Positions 10,351 to 20,960 of a stretch of 64,000 nt of DNA are shown here, in pieces. A program made the translations under genes and the position numbers. This DNA is from Heterocephalus glaber (lineage: Eukaryota; Chordata; Mammalia; Rodentia; Bathyergidae). How positions within the stretch are numbered: the stretch's first letter is position 1; each line of letters begins with the position of its first letter. The stretch covers positions 1,230,934 to 1,294,933 of the forward strand of contig NW_004624854.1 of NCBI RefSeq assembly GCF_000247695.1, read 5' to 3'. The notes under the pieces were generated by a model. It was not told the DNA's origin. It was given only the letters and a program-made list of their open reading frames with translations, and did no database searches.

Positions 10351-10353
10351 ATA

Positions 10354-10435
10354 GGGCCGGGGATTTAGCTCAGTGGTTCCAGCGCCTGCCTCACAAGCAC
10401 AAGGTCCTGAGTTCAATCCCCAGTACCAAAAATAA
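10354..10435 (+). mobile_element. ID SINE
   Basis: Complete ID with 'ttccagcgcctgcctcacaag' and 'gttcaatccccagtacc'. Its tail and 3' flank became the target of the next ID. Confidence 0.93.
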
Positions 10436-10447
10436 ATTAAGCAGAGA

Positions 10448-10533
10448 GGCCCAGGGATTTAGCTCAGTGGTTCCGCCGCCTGCCTTGCAAGCACAAAGAC
10501 CCGAGTTCGATCCCTGGTACCAAAAAAAAAAAA
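10448..10533 (+). mobile_element. ID SINE in tandem with the previous one
   Basis: Complete 'ttccgccgcctgccttgcaag' ID with a poly-A tail. Flanking 'aattaagcagag' and 'aattaagcaga' mark its own target duplication, so it landed just downstream of the first ID. Confidence 0.93.
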
Positions 10534-10794
10534 ATTAAGCAGAATCAGGTGTGTGTTAATGATTTCAATCCTGGTGATGTAAATACAAACAAATCAAGGA
10601 TGAACTAGTCAGGTGCCGGAAAATACATCCTAGCAGATTTAAAGTGAAATTCATTTAGGAAATTAGAGGGACATTTGAGTCCTTAGATTCATGTGAGTCT
10701 ACATCTTCTGCAAGTCTACTTTGGAAAAAGAGACCAGGGTTAAGGGCTGGCCATGTCTTCAAGGGAAAGTTTGCACTTCTATTAAATGCAAACT

Positions 10795-10985
10795 TCTAAG
10801 TAGCCAGGATACCAGGGCCAAAGTGAGATTGTGGCCCTTACACAGCTTGTAGTCCAGTGGGGGAGGCAATTCAGGAGATAATTACAGTACAGAGTAGCAG
10901 GTGCTGTGTTAGAGACAGGTATGTGTTGCTATGGCAGCAAAGGCCCCAAATTGGGGCTATCTGCAGGCTTCTTGAAGGAAGTGCC
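10795..10985 (+). mobile_element. Ancient L2-like LINE fragment
   Basis: The order 'cttgtagtccagtgggggaggc', 'aattacagtacagagtag', 'gtgctgtgttagagac', then 'cttcttgaaggaagtg' follows the pattern of L2 3' ends. Strongly diverged. Confidence 0.45.
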
Positions 10986-11280
10986 ATGTGATGTGTGACC
11001 AGTGAGCGAGCAGGACAGGAGCAACAGTGCGGCTTTCAGTTTAGGGAGCAGAACAACAGCTTTGTGTGTGTCCTTGGGAGGGGCATCAAGAAAGATGAGA
11101 GCAGCCGGTAAGCAGGCCCCGGTGACCCACCCTGAGGAGCCTGAATGCCACCCAGGGGCCGCAAGAGCCTCAAAGGAATTCCAAGCAGGCAGGTGGGCTG
11201 ATCACAGGAAGAGTGGAAGCAAAGAATACAATTACAGTGCAGGCGGAATAATGCCCTTTCCCAGGGCTGCCAGCGTCTGA

Positions 11281-11622
11281 TCCCGGAACCCTGAATATGT
11301 TGGTACATGTCAGGTGGGAACAAGGCTGGAGATGGAATGCACAGCCGGTGTAACCACAGCGGTCCCTGAGTCACAGGGAGATAGCACCAAGGCACGGGGG
11401 TCACGGTGACGCTAGTGATGCGAGCGGAATGTGGGCAAGAAGAGGCAGGATCGGATTCCTCCTGTGTCCTCTGGAAGGAAGGCAGCCTCAGGGATACCAG
11501 GGCGTTGGCTCCAGGAGACCTGTGCCTCGCTCTGATGTAGACAGCTGACAGTGATTCGCTTGTAAAGTCTTAAGCTGCCCGATTCATGGTGACACATTCA
11601 AGCAGCAACAGATAACTAAAAC
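11281..11622 (+). mobile_element. MLT1-like (MaLR, ERV-L class) solo LTR
   Basis: It starts near 'cccggaaccctgaatatgtt'. Further on it has 'cacggtgacgctagtgatgc' and 'cctctggaaggaaggcagcc', and it ends 'caagcagcaacagataacta'. The order and content match a decayed MLT1-type LTR. Open frames on both strands within it are meaningless. Confidence 0.6.
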
Positions 11623-11686
11623 AAGTAAAAAGCTCCGTGGGAGAAGGGGTAGGGACTAAAGAGACAGAGTTGAATCTGAGAAACAT

Positions 11687-11722
11687 CGAAGAGGTGGAAT
11701 CCAACGAAGAGGTGGAATCCAA
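11687..11722 (+). repeat. Two perfect tandem copies of an 18-bp unit
   Basis: CGAAGAGGTGGAATCCAA occurs at 11687-11704 and 11705-11722 without a mismatch. In frame it encodes a repeated EEVESN segment in an otherwise unrecognised frame (11637-11855). Confidence 0.95.
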
Positions 11723-11854
11723 CTTGAACACCAGTTTGACCTGTGGGCCTAACCTGACCACTCAGCTTCACTTTCCGTACTCGTACGATGGGCAACACTT
11801 GAGGGTTTGTTTTAATTTCTACTTTTGGTCAAGGCAATATGTACATGCACACTA

Positions 11855-12115
11855 GCTGCGAGATGCAATCCAAAATGCATGCTATAACATGAATGGACCC
11901 TGAAGGCACTGGGCTGAGGAAAATAAGCCAGACAAAAGCACAAATAGCCCAGGATTTCCCTTGTGTGCGGTGCATAGAGGTGGGAGATTCATGGAGATGG
12001 GAAATCAAGTTACCAGGGAGAGGAAAGGAGGGAAGAGTGGGTGGAGAGAGCTTCTGATCAGAATGATGAAAAATAATGGAAGTAAAAATACACAAAGCAT
12101 CACAATGAATACAAA
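11855..12115 (+). mobile_element. L1 LINE 3' fragment
   Basis: 'catgaatggaccctgaagg', 'aaataagccagacaaaagc' and 'agagaggaaaggagggaag' follow the order of the L1 3' UTR. 5'-truncated. Confidence 0.75.
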
Positions 12116-12189
12116 TTAAATTTGCTGCCTAGTATCTAACACGTGCAAGGCACTGGAGTATATGCTATAGCACGTAGAGTTTTGGCTTT

Positions 12190-12275
12190 GTTTGCTTCTG
12201 GTGCTGGGAATTGAACCCGGGACCTCATGCATGCCAAGCCTGGGCTCTATCACTGAGCTGCACGCCAGGCCCTAA
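12190..12275 (-). mobile_element. ID SINE, older type
   Basis: Reverse ID: 'gctgggaattgaacccggga' then 'tctatcactgagctgcacgc'. It has the 'agagc' form rather than the young 'ttccgcc' form. Confidence 0.85.
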
Positions 12276-12452
12276 AGAGTTTCTGGCATAATTTTGAAGA
12301 TAAGTTTCCAGAAGGAGTTTGTCATTTTATTCCATATTTTAAATACAAAACAGTATCTTTGTAGTTGGCACAGTTCTGAGAAAACCAAAATGTACATGCA
12401 GTGCATGAGCCAGCGCTCATTCTGCCCAACACTCGTCTTTCAAATAAAGTAG

Positions 12453-12610
12453 TTACGAAGGGAGGGGAGGGGAATGGGAAAAAAAGAAGCAGCAAGATAT
12501 GCCATGTGCAGGTACAAATTCCCTAGGATGAATGTGATCATTATGTATATCTAAAATGCACCAATAAATGTTTTGCTTCAAAAATAAATAAATAAGTAAA
12601 CAAATAAGAT
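12453..12610 (+). mobile_element. L1 LINE 3' UTR end
   Basis: 'gaggggaatgggaaaaaaag', 'aggatgaatgtgatcattatg' and a terminal 'caccaataaatg' are followed by an (AAAT)n tail. A similar block recurs at 46535-46670. Confidence 0.7.
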
Positions 12611-12619
12611 TGCTCATGG

Positions 12620-12870
12620 GTGAGGCCGCTGGCCACATCTGCAATGTGATGCAAATGTGATTTTAAATGTAATTGGCTCCATTCCGAAACAGATAAACCC
12701 TCTTTGGAGGAAATTCAAAAATAACAAATTTACATTTAATCTAATTAAACATTCAGCTATGCTTAGAAGTGAAGCTCTAATAGTCTAATTATAGCTTCTT
12801 TTATTTGAATCTTTGTATTTTGTAGTATTGCAAGCTCATACTGAAAGCAAAGCACATCTTTTAAATACTT
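12620..12870. promoter_or_regulatory. Candidate conserved regulatory block (homeodomain/POU-site rich)
   Basis: SINE-free AT-rich DNA with an exact octamer ATGCAAAT at 12649-12656. Homeodomain cores include CTAATTAAAC at 12741-12750 and 'ctaattatag' near 12785. The composition is like vertebrate developmental enhancers. Inferred from motifs only. Confidence 0.35.
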
Positions 12871-14870
12871 ACTGCCATTTGTGCAGTATCTACACCAGTA
12901 CTCAGTGATGCTTAGTTCAATGGTTGACAATCAGCCAATTCTAGATTAACCAAGCAATGAGCAGGTGCTGAGGGGTGCAGGGGGACAGCTACTACAAAAT
13001 GACTGTAGCGGTGAAGTTCTGATAACCTCTTGCTTATCAGAAATACAAAAGCTGCTTTGTAGGCCATCTGTGATCTGGTGATCCTACCAGTTTGGGTTTG
13101 GAGAACGAGCCTGTTGTAGATGACTGCTTGAGAAAAGACAAGTCAGAAGGTGGCAGAGGTACAGGCTCAAAGTTCCACTTGCTTCTCCTTTCTAAGTTGT
13201 CTCATCCAACGCCAACCTGACATAGCCTGGCAGGCACTTCTTTCACCATGAACCAGCTACAGTATTCCCCACAATGGCTCATCCATTCCTACAGTAGGGG
13301 GAGAAGAAATGGTAGGGCACGGACCGATGTGAGCGTGTCAGTGCAGTATTATGTAATAACTATACTCAGAAGCACAGAGAGTCCATGGCTCACAGTGTTG
13401 AATCCATGCACACAACAGAAGCCAAACAGGGCAGGTGACTCCGAGGTGCAGGCAGGAGTGCAACTCCTTGGATTTCTCAAGTCAGGATTATCACATGTGC
13501 TCTGCCTTCTCCTGATCCTTTCCAAAAGCACAGAGCTTGACAAGACTTTGCTACCCTCTTCCCTGGGCCCCTTTCTCACCTATGAAATAGCCCCAACTCA
13601 CCTGTTAAAGCTGGGCTTCCATCCCTACCACGTCACCTAAAATGCCACCGCTAACCTGAGTTCCTAAATCTGTTGGCCACTTTCTGTCTGGTCCCTCTAC
13701 TACCCATGAGGCAGTGAAGTGCTTCCTTCCTGCAGATCCTCGGTGGGTGGAGTGAAGAGCTTGGTGGAAGGTGAGAAGACAGAGCCAGCTAAGCAGTAGG
13801 CAGGTGGGGCCTGGCCCCACCAAGGTAGCAGTCTAGCTCTCCCTGCTGGCCTTTAGGCAACAGTCTGGAACCCACCTTTAGCAGGCAGTGTGAAGAGCCC
13901 ACAGCCCAGATCTGGTTTTCAATGGCATCGGTGGGCTCATGTCTGTCAAGAGCACCCATCGCTAACCTGGGACACACACAGGCAGTCTCTCCTGGGTCCT
14001 CTTATTTACCGTGCAATGGCAGTGTTTATAACAGTGTGTTAAGGACACCCTGTCAGTCTGGGGCGCTTTGCAATTTCCAGGCCTGAGCAGGAAGTCTGCC
14101 TGTTAAATCGGCTCCCGGGAGCGTCTTCCAACTTCAGGCTGGAGGGGCTCAGCCCATCTCATCCTTCCTGACAGCACGCCCTATTCCTCTCCTTCCTTTT
14201 GCCTCCTGTAAATTTTCAAACTTCATCACTTAACAGGACGAAGGGAATAATCAGAGAACAAAAATGAACATAACTTTCGACTTCTAAACATTTTTTAAAT
14301 TGCTTTACTGCCAGAAGGTATCTGCGGTGAGAAAAATTATCTATGCGTTGGAAAACATTTTTATAGCACTTCTGAAGATCAAGTCTTTGCAGGAACTTAA
14401 ACGAGGCCTAAAATCAACTTGTTCTCCCTGTAATCCTGCAAGGTTGGCATTGACGGCGAAGAAGTCTGGAGCACTTCAAGGATCTGGCACTCACCCCGTA
14501 ATTAACGTTGACCACAGGCTCCCTGGCTAGAGGAGATTACCGTCCGCCGCTCCAAAGAGCGGCAAGAACAGACAGCAACAATTTCCGTCCTTGGGGCCCT
14601 GGCTGGAAACTTCAAGTGGCATCCGTACTGTTCATTCTGACCACTCTGGGATTTTTAGATTCTTATTTTTGGAATGCTTTGGGGCTTTTCAAGGCCAGCC
14701 AGCACTTTCATCCATGTGTGTTTTATGAGATTAAATGCGTTGAGGACTTAATGCCTCCCTGTGCTCTGTGAGGTTTCTTAAATGTCTTTCTGTTCTCACA
14801 ATTCATGACTTACTCCTCAACCCAAGGTCACTGTGCTCATGGTGCTGGTGGAATGGCCACAAAAGAGTCA
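12871..14870. other. Two kilobases of unique DNA
   Basis: No repeat was recognised. Frames such as 13248-13640 (plus, 130 codons) and 14508-14771 (plus) have no recognisable domain. Absence of repeats over 2 kb is compatible with a regulatory or exon-bearing region, but no exon can be called. Confidence 0.4.
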
Positions 14871-14871
14871 C

Positions 14872-14980
14872 TATTAGCCAGACGTGGTGGCCAATGCCTG
14901 TGATCTCAGCCTTCAGAGGCTGAGGCAGGAGGATTGCCTGAGTTCAAGGCCAGCTACATAGAGACTCTGTCTCAAAGAAC
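14872..14980 (+). mobile_element. B1 SINE
   Basis: 'agccagacgtggtggccaatg', 'gaggctgaggcaggaggatt' and 'gagactctgtctcaaag'. It lacks the duplicated middle block. Confidence 0.9.
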
Positions 14981-14999
14981 TAAAAGTAGGAGTCACCAT

Positions 15000-15575
15000 T
15001 GCAGGAGGGTGTGTAGGAGGCACAGCCCAACTGAATAGGCTTCCAAGGCCCAACTGGGAGCATTTTGCGTATGAAGCTAGTGTCATGTTGGATGATCACC
15101 TAGGTTTAAAATAAACACCTGTGAGTCTGTCCTGAGAGAACAAATGGCTGAAAACCATCCACAAGTACCCCACGGAGAGGAATTCCCAAGAGTTCATGTA
15201 GGTTTCCCATCGTCTACAAAGATACTGGACCGTCCTGGTCACTGGGTGTGTGGGGGGTCACGAGGAGTGGAGGAGGGGCAGTGGAGGCACCTGACCCAGG
15301 CGAAGGCCGCTGGAGGAAGAGGGTCGCCGCAGGGATGATGCCGGGGTGTGCTCTGCGCTGTGTGTTCTAAGAGTCCTCATGGCCCTCTGACCCTGCACTT
15401 CAGGGCTGAGTGTGTGGCCTGGTGGTGAGGGGTGGTCCCTTACCAGGGCTGGTGACTAAAGGTCATGACGCTACTGGGGATGAGGTTCTGGAACAGGGAA
15501 AGGATGTTAGTTCAAAAACCAAGAAAATCAGAATAAATATAGATTTGGGGGAATACACGTGTATGCACGGGACCC
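15000..15575. other. Unique DNA
   Basis: No gene or repeat. GC rises at 15240-15350 without a CpG island. Confidence 0.3.
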
Positions 15576-15577
15576 AG

Positions 15578-15695
15578 GCCCAATAGCATGGACCTGTATC
15601 TCAGCCTCTCAGGAGGCTGAGGCAGGAGGATTGCTCCAGTCCAGGAGTTGCAGGCCAGTGTGGACAACACAGGGAGAAACTAGCCCTCCTCCGAA
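15578..15695 (+). mobile_element. B1 SINE
   Basis: 'gcatggacctgtatctcagc', 'aggctgaggcaggaggattg' and 'gcaggccagtgtggacaac'. Diverged at both ends. Confidence 0.82.
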
Positions 15696-16194
15696 AAGGT
15701 TCATAATTATAACAGATCTATCATGCTAATGGGAAACTGCTCTCTGAGCTCTCTTTGAAATTTTTCTGTAAAAGTAAAACTTCTAAAACAGTTTATTTTT
15801 TCAAGTCATGGTCTACTTCTTCCTATGACTTCTCAGTTTTCATCCTGCATCACAGGATATCTTCCTCATGGAGACTCTCTTCCCTTAGCACAGTAGTGTC
15901 TTCCTGTGGGCTTCTGCGCTTTGCCAGTGCCCGTTTCCTCCGGCTGTAGCTCGAGTGCCTCTGTACGCTGTCGGGGGAGAAAGTCCTGAGCCGCCTACAG
16001 CTTCCGTCCTATGTACTGAACTTTTAAGACAAGTATTCCGAGCCGAGCCGCATCTCTCTTCAAAGGTCAGGCAGCATTTCCAACTGCCCAGGAACATGTC
16101 TTCCCACAGACCTTTATGGATATTAAATTCAGTTTGTCTGGAGGAGAAATCTCGTTTCCTTTTCCCTCTTTATTTGGGCACATCCGTAGTGCAG

Positions 16195-16480
16195 AATGGT
16201 GCGGTTTGTTCTGGGACGGTTTCTGGGCACTGAACACATCCTGATAATTTTCATCCCATGGCCTCCTTCTCCCTTTCCTCCCCCTCCCCGATCTACTTCT
16301 AAACCTCCCACTCCACCTTCTAGCTTTCCCTCCTCTTATGTAGGAGTGGATGGCTGGGTGCATGTTTCTCACGTCACAGAAGCCGTGAAACATTTCACTG
16401 CCTGTGCCTGGCTTATTTCACTTAACACGATGGTCTCCAGTTCCATCCGTTTTCCTACACATGACACAAAAATCCCTATT
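16195..16480 (-). mobile_element. L1 LINE 3' end
   Basis: The complement reads as the L1 3' region: 'ggatggaactggagaccatc', 'gtgttaagtgaaataagcc' and then a purine-rich stretch. This reverse copy also makes a chance Arg/Gly-rich frame (16067-16393). Confidence 0.82.
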
Positions 16481-17695
16481 TGAACTCCTTCGCTAAGTCC
16501 TGTGGTGCCCCAGTCACGAATGATGACAGCAATCTTTGCAACCTGGCCACCTGTCCCTGAGATCTCAGCTGCAGGCTGCCCCTCGGCTCTGCGAGAACCC
16601 TGTCACCTGGACCGGGCCAGCCACTGTCCTGTCGTGTCGTCCACCACTCGCTCCTTGCCCGCTTCTTCCTTGCTAACAGAACCGGAGGTTTTATTGATGT
16701 GGGCAGGGGAAGCAGAGGCCAAGCTGCCAGGGTGACGGAGCTTCTGCTCCTCTGCACGAGGGGGTCCCGGCCACTTTGCCTTCAGGACCTTCTGCAGTTC
16801 TGAGACCTGACCAAGTCCATGTGGCTCATGGAAGGGGGTCACAGCGACTGGAGCTTTCCATGTTCGGAATCCCACATATGATCATTTAAAAGTAAAAACT
16901 AATAGACCCATCACGTATTCATATGAGCAATGTTCTATGGAAAAGTGACTATAGCTTTCAAATTTAAAAAACTGTCCTCTTAATAGAAGACCTGGATTCC
17001 CCTATGTGACTCCGCATCCAATCTGTTGTTTTGTTCTCAACCTGATTTGCTCTCTCGCTCCCTCTCTGACAGAGAAAAATTCAGTCTCCTAAAAATATAG
17101 TTGAAAGTTTCTAATAGCCTTTGCAAATAATTTTTTATATTCTTCTTTCATACTACACTAAAACTCAAACCCAGGAGTTTTTTGTTGATTAACTGCAATG
17201 CAGAATCTAGAAACAGATCTGTGAAATTTTGTATATGTTGCTCCGAATCTTTTGGTCTAACTGGCTCTTCAGGGGTCTTTTTACCCAGGCTTGACTTGGC
17301 AACACACGTCAGTTGCTAGGGAAAGACACATTCATCATTCTACGTGACAAAATCACCTTTGTTACTATCGCCACCAATTTCATTTACTCATCGGAAAAAT
17401 CTTTAAGTCCTATGAGAATGTCACACTCATAGTTTTACCACGATTCTACTTTTTCCCCAAAAGCTGGAATTTTATCATTTGCAACAAATACTGTCAGTTG
17501 TTTTCCTTGAAGTGACAGGCTTACTTGGGTCGTCTTTAAGAAAATGTCTGCAAAATACTCATATTTTGTCAGTCCTTTAGGTGAAAAGAAACATTTCGTG
17601 AAAAGAGTGGACATTTCAGATCACAGTCCAAGCAACTGCAAAAGAGATTCAGAGACTGAGATAACTGAAGTTTGTGGCATGCAGAAGAAACGCAA
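16481..17695. other. Repeat-free 1.2 kb, candidate regulatory
   Basis: No SINE or LINE is seen. The first part is GC-mixed; the part at 17000-17560 is AT-rich, unique and reads like a non-coding conserved block (for example 'cacacgtcagttgctaggg' near 17315). No splice-framed exon is recognised. Confidence 0.35.
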
Positions 17696-17699
17696 TCAA

Positions 17700-17815
17700 A
17701 ACACATAACTTAGGTGCGCTGGCCTGACTAATCTCAGCTACTGGGAAGGCTGAGATAGGAGGATCTCAAGTTTGAGATCAGGCTACATAGTGAGATCCTC
17801 TCTCAAAATGATAGA
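17700..17815 (+). mobile_element. B1 SINE
   Basis: 'gctactgggaaggctgagat', 'aggctacatagtgagatcc' and 'ctctctcaaaatg'. Diverged at the 5' end. Confidence 0.82.
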
Positions 17816-18150
17816 ATAAAATTTTTTAAAATGAAACTTTCTCTAAATTTCACCTCTCCTTTAATGTTAAACTACTGGCGGAGTTACCCTCCACTCCTGC
17901 TTCTGCATTCTCAACACAGGCGAAAGACAAGTACTATTTTAACATTGTTAGGAAACACAAATTTAACCTTAGAAAAAACCCTGAGGGGAGCTCAGGGCCT
18001 GGCGACCGAGCCCTGCCAAGGGAAGCCCACGTGAAATTCCATTTCGTTTACAGATGCCAGGTGAGTCAGCCCGCAAACCAAGGCACCTCTGAGAAGAGTT
18101 CTTCCTCTGAACAAGAGATGTGGAAATAGAAATTTCCCTTTTCTGCTTAT
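17816..18150. other. Unique DNA
   Basis: Nothing recognised. A minus-strand frame (17992-18396) crosses the simple repeat and has a low-complexity translation. Confidence 0.3.
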
Positions 18151-18153
18151 GGG

Positions 18154-18194
18154 ACGTGTGTGTGTGCGTGCGTGCGTGCGTGCGTGCGTGTGTA
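18154..18194 (+). repeat. (TG)n(CGTG)n microsatellite
   Basis: Alternating purine-pyrimidine tract (gtgtgtgtg then cgtg units). It can adopt Z-DNA, and the CpG units are open to methylation and mutation. Confidence 0.95.
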
Positions 18195-18778
18195 TTACAC
18201 AGGGAGCCTGGAAATAACTTGCCAAGAAAACAAATCTGGGAAAAGGGAAAGATAGAAAACATCTGGACAAACCGACGTGCGTGCAGAACCCTGGACCGGC
18301 CTTATCTCCTGAATTCTTGTTATATGAGAGAATGCTTTTTTCCAACTGTTTAAGTAACTTTTGTGGGGGTTTTCTGTTTCTTACAGCGGAAAGCAACTGT
18401 ATTGAGAAGGGCTCTCATGCTTCCGGCCAATCTCTCACTATTCAGAAGACTCGAGAGCCAGATCTCGAGTGTGTGGTGGATTCCAAGCCCCAGAAATGAG
18501 CCAGCAAAGTACAACGACCAAAGGATTTGCCAGGCCCCACAGCTGGGAAGGCTCACTTTGTTCAACGACTAGTGCACACAGCGCGGATGGAGGCAGATTA
18601 ATAAAAGATAATTTAATTTTAATAACACAATGAGAGCTCTTAGGGATGAGACTGAAATACCAAGAATTCAAGGATTAACAAGCATTAGTCTTTTACCGTA
18701 ACGAGGATCACAAAGTAATCAGGTGTTCAGAGGCAAAAGCTTCGGAATATTTATCCATGGGTCAAGAAATCAAATCAC
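18195..18778. other. Unique DNA
   Basis: No family recognised. Overlapping short frames at 18281-18572 (plus) and 18350-18671 (minus) look like chance. Confidence 0.3.
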
Positions 18779-18779
18779 A

Positions 18780-18856
18780 CTCCCGGAAATTAGCTCAGTG
18801 GTGTCAACGCCGCCTGCCTCGCAAGCACAAGGTCCTGAGTTTGATCCCTGGTACAA
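18780..18856 (+). mobile_element. ID SINE
   Basis: 'ttagctcagtggtgtcaacg', 'gccgcctgcctcgcaagcac' and 'gtttgatccctggtac'. Its A-tail has expanded into the adjacent GAAA repeat. Confidence 0.9.
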
Positions 18857-18858
18857 AA

Positions 18859-18897
<39 letters not shown>

Positions 18898-18905
18898 GAA
18901 AAGAA
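18857..18905 (+). repeat. (GAAA)n microsatellite seeded by an ID tail
   Basis: About ten GAAA units start directly at the 3' end of the ID. Confidence 0.95.
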
Positions 18906-19725
18906 AATCACAGACTGTAGAGCAGAACAACAGAAAAGTATTCATCATCCCACATTAGTACAACTAGTGTTCTCTTACCAAAGATGGAGCTGCAGTCACG
19001 AATTAGAGAAGAGACAGAAGACGGCTTGTAAACTGGCAAGTCACAGGACAGAGTTCTTTACAAAATACGACAGGCCCGTCTGCTGGTGTCTGAATACAGG
19101 TTTGAAGCTTTCTAATCCAAGTTTTTTAACCTTTATCACACTGCATGATTCCAAAAGTGAAATGCTCAAATTAAAGAAATGCAATAGAAAAAACTCGCCT
19201 TGTAGACAGAAAAGTATTGTCTTTTAGGTCTCCCGTCCACTTCCCCTTCATGTCAATGGAAAAGCAGAAACAGTCCACAGCGTCTGTGCCTTGCCATTTC
19301 CAAGTTCTGGTCGCTACAAGAAGCATCTAGTCCACTTCATTAAAAAAAAACAATTGGTTTTAGGAAACTAACAGTCTCCATCTGTAATAGTCACCTTTTG
19401 ATTCCTCTACTGTTTAACAATGCTATAACAGAAGCTGACAAGCTTTAAGCTCAAACATTAAATGCCATTGAATTACTTATATATTTTAACTTAGATGATC
19501 TCTGCAATTAGTAGACATGATCACATCAAAATTATTTTAGAGGCTTCAAAATAGAGAAGTGTGAATGCAATCATTATGCATTGCAAACATATACTGAAAA
19601 AAATTTTAAAACTAGAGAAGCGCTATGTATCTCTTTCTTAGCAGAAGGGGCTGAACGCTCAGGCAGGTGTGCATGGAGGCCCTGGGAGGGCTTGGGAGCA
19701 GATCGAGTCCTGACCCTCAGAAAGG
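18906..19725. other. Unique DNA with an AT-rich candidate regulatory block
   Basis: No repeats. The section 19330-19620 is AT-rich and has homeodomain-like cores and an OCT-like 'attatgcattgc' near 19572. The frame at 18757-19227 begins in ID sequence and is not a gene. Confidence 0.35.
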
Positions 19726-19785
19726 AAGTGGGGTGTGCAGCTCAGTGGTAGAACACGTGCATATCATGCCAGAGGGGCCACACTA
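19726..19785 (+). mobile_element. ID-like SINE fragment, old
   Basis: Box A 'gtgcagctcagtggtagaac' is clear; box B is degraded. Confidence 0.6.
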
Positions 19786-19940
19786 CAAAAGAAATGCAAA
19801 GAAGAGAGGAGTGCTTGGGGCCACGCTTTCTGCTTAAACACCACTGCTCAGTTGCAAATTCATGGGCAAAGATTTTCTAAGAACAGTGCAATGAAGAACC
19901 TCCTTCAGAGCCAGCTTGTCTCGAATCACAGCAAAGATGA

Positions 19941-20027
19941 GGGCCAGGGATTTAGCTCAGTGGTTCCGCCACCTGTCCTGAAAGCTCAAGGACCTGAGTT
20001 TGATCCCTAGTACCAAAAAAAAAAAAA
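19941..20027 (+). mobile_element. ID SINE, first of a tandem pair
   Basis: 'gggccagggatttagctcag' to 'gatccctagtacc'. 'agcaaagat' occurs before this copy and again after the second copy at 20033-20115, so the pair sits inside one duplicated target. Confidence 0.92.
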
Positions 20028-20032
20028 GCAAA

Positions 20033-20115
20033 GGGCTGGGGATTTAGCTCAGTGGTTCCACCGCCTGCCTCACAAGCGCAAGGACCTGAGTTCGATTCTT
20101 GGTACCAAAAAAAAA
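20033..20115 (+). mobile_element. ID SINE, second of a tandem pair
   Basis: Full ID inserted in the 3' flank of the previous copy. The local duplicate is the A-tail plus 'gcaaag', seen at both its ends. Confidence 0.92.
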
Positions 20116-20690
20116 GCAAAGATAAAATTCCTCCCCTCTAATATCAAAACAAAAGGCAGATAATGCAGATCTCTAAAATCCTTGGGCAGAGAGCCTCAGT
20201 GTAAAAATTAGTTAGAGCTTCGGTGTAGGATGGCTTGGGGGTGCTCTGTGAAGACAGTGTGTGGCCCCGTGGGCAGGCACCTCAAAATCTCTGAAGCCTC
20301 CCCTCCTGTGTCCTGAGTACATCCCGTAGGCTTCCGCGGCAATGACCAGTGTAGTCACCAAAGTCTGACTGCTTTCTACCCAGAACTGAGTGAAAACGAT
20401 TTCGTGGTGACATCAATCCCCATTCTCTTTTGCAAATGGACCTAGAGGCTAAAACTAGTAAATATCCTTAATCACAAATCGAGATTGCTTTCAAGGATAT
20501 TTTTCAGAAATAACTTCAAAGCAAAGAGCCAGCAAAGATTAATATACTTCTATTCAATAGCATGTTTTTCAAAACCAGCTTGAAGCGATGAAAGAAAACA
20601 ATGCGGGTTATCAGCAACCGAAAGTAAACAATGGCTAAATGAATGGACCATAGGTCACCAAACAATTTCACCTACAATTTGGCAAAATAG
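20116..20690. other. Unique AT-rich DNA
   Basis: No gene or repeat. The part at 20450-20600 is AT-rich and could be conserved non-coding sequence. Confidence 0.3.
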
Positions 20691-20693
20691 TTT

Positions 20694-20775
20694 CTTGGGT
20701 TGTGGATATAGCCCAGTGGTAGAGCTTTTACCTAGCACGCAGGAGGCCCTAGATTTAATTCTCAGCTCATCAAAA
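20694..20775 (+). mobile_element. ID-like SINE, old type
   Basis: 'gttgtggatatagcccagtgg', 'tagagcttttacctagcacg' and 'gatttaattctcagctc'. It keeps the 'tagagc' signature of older ID copies. Confidence 0.8.
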
Positions 20776-20844
20776 TAAGCAGACAAAAAGTTCTTTAAAC
20801 TTAGAAATAATGTTGTATTTTTGAGGGGATTGTAAAAAAATGAC

Positions 20845-20960
20845 CTTTTTTTGGAGACAGGGTCTCCATATGTAGTTCAGGCTGGCCTCGAACTCAGTGA
20901 TCCTCCTGCCTCAGCCTCCCCAGTGCTGGAATTACAGGTGTGGGCCACCACACCTGGCTG
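20845..20960 (-). mobile_element. B1 SINE
   Basis: Reverse B1, 'ggagacagggtctccatatg' to 'caccacacctggc'. Confidence 0.92.

Noticed and set aside
10206..10538. Frames with 'AQWFQRLPHKHKVLSSIPSTKNK'-like text
   Set aside because: This is the translation of an ID SINE and recurs wherever an ID is read in that frame (18757, 48251, 19735).
12871..14870. Protein-coding exons in the long unique stretch
   Set aside because: Frames (13248-13640, 14508-14771) lack domains, convincing splice sites or codon bias that I can judge by eye.
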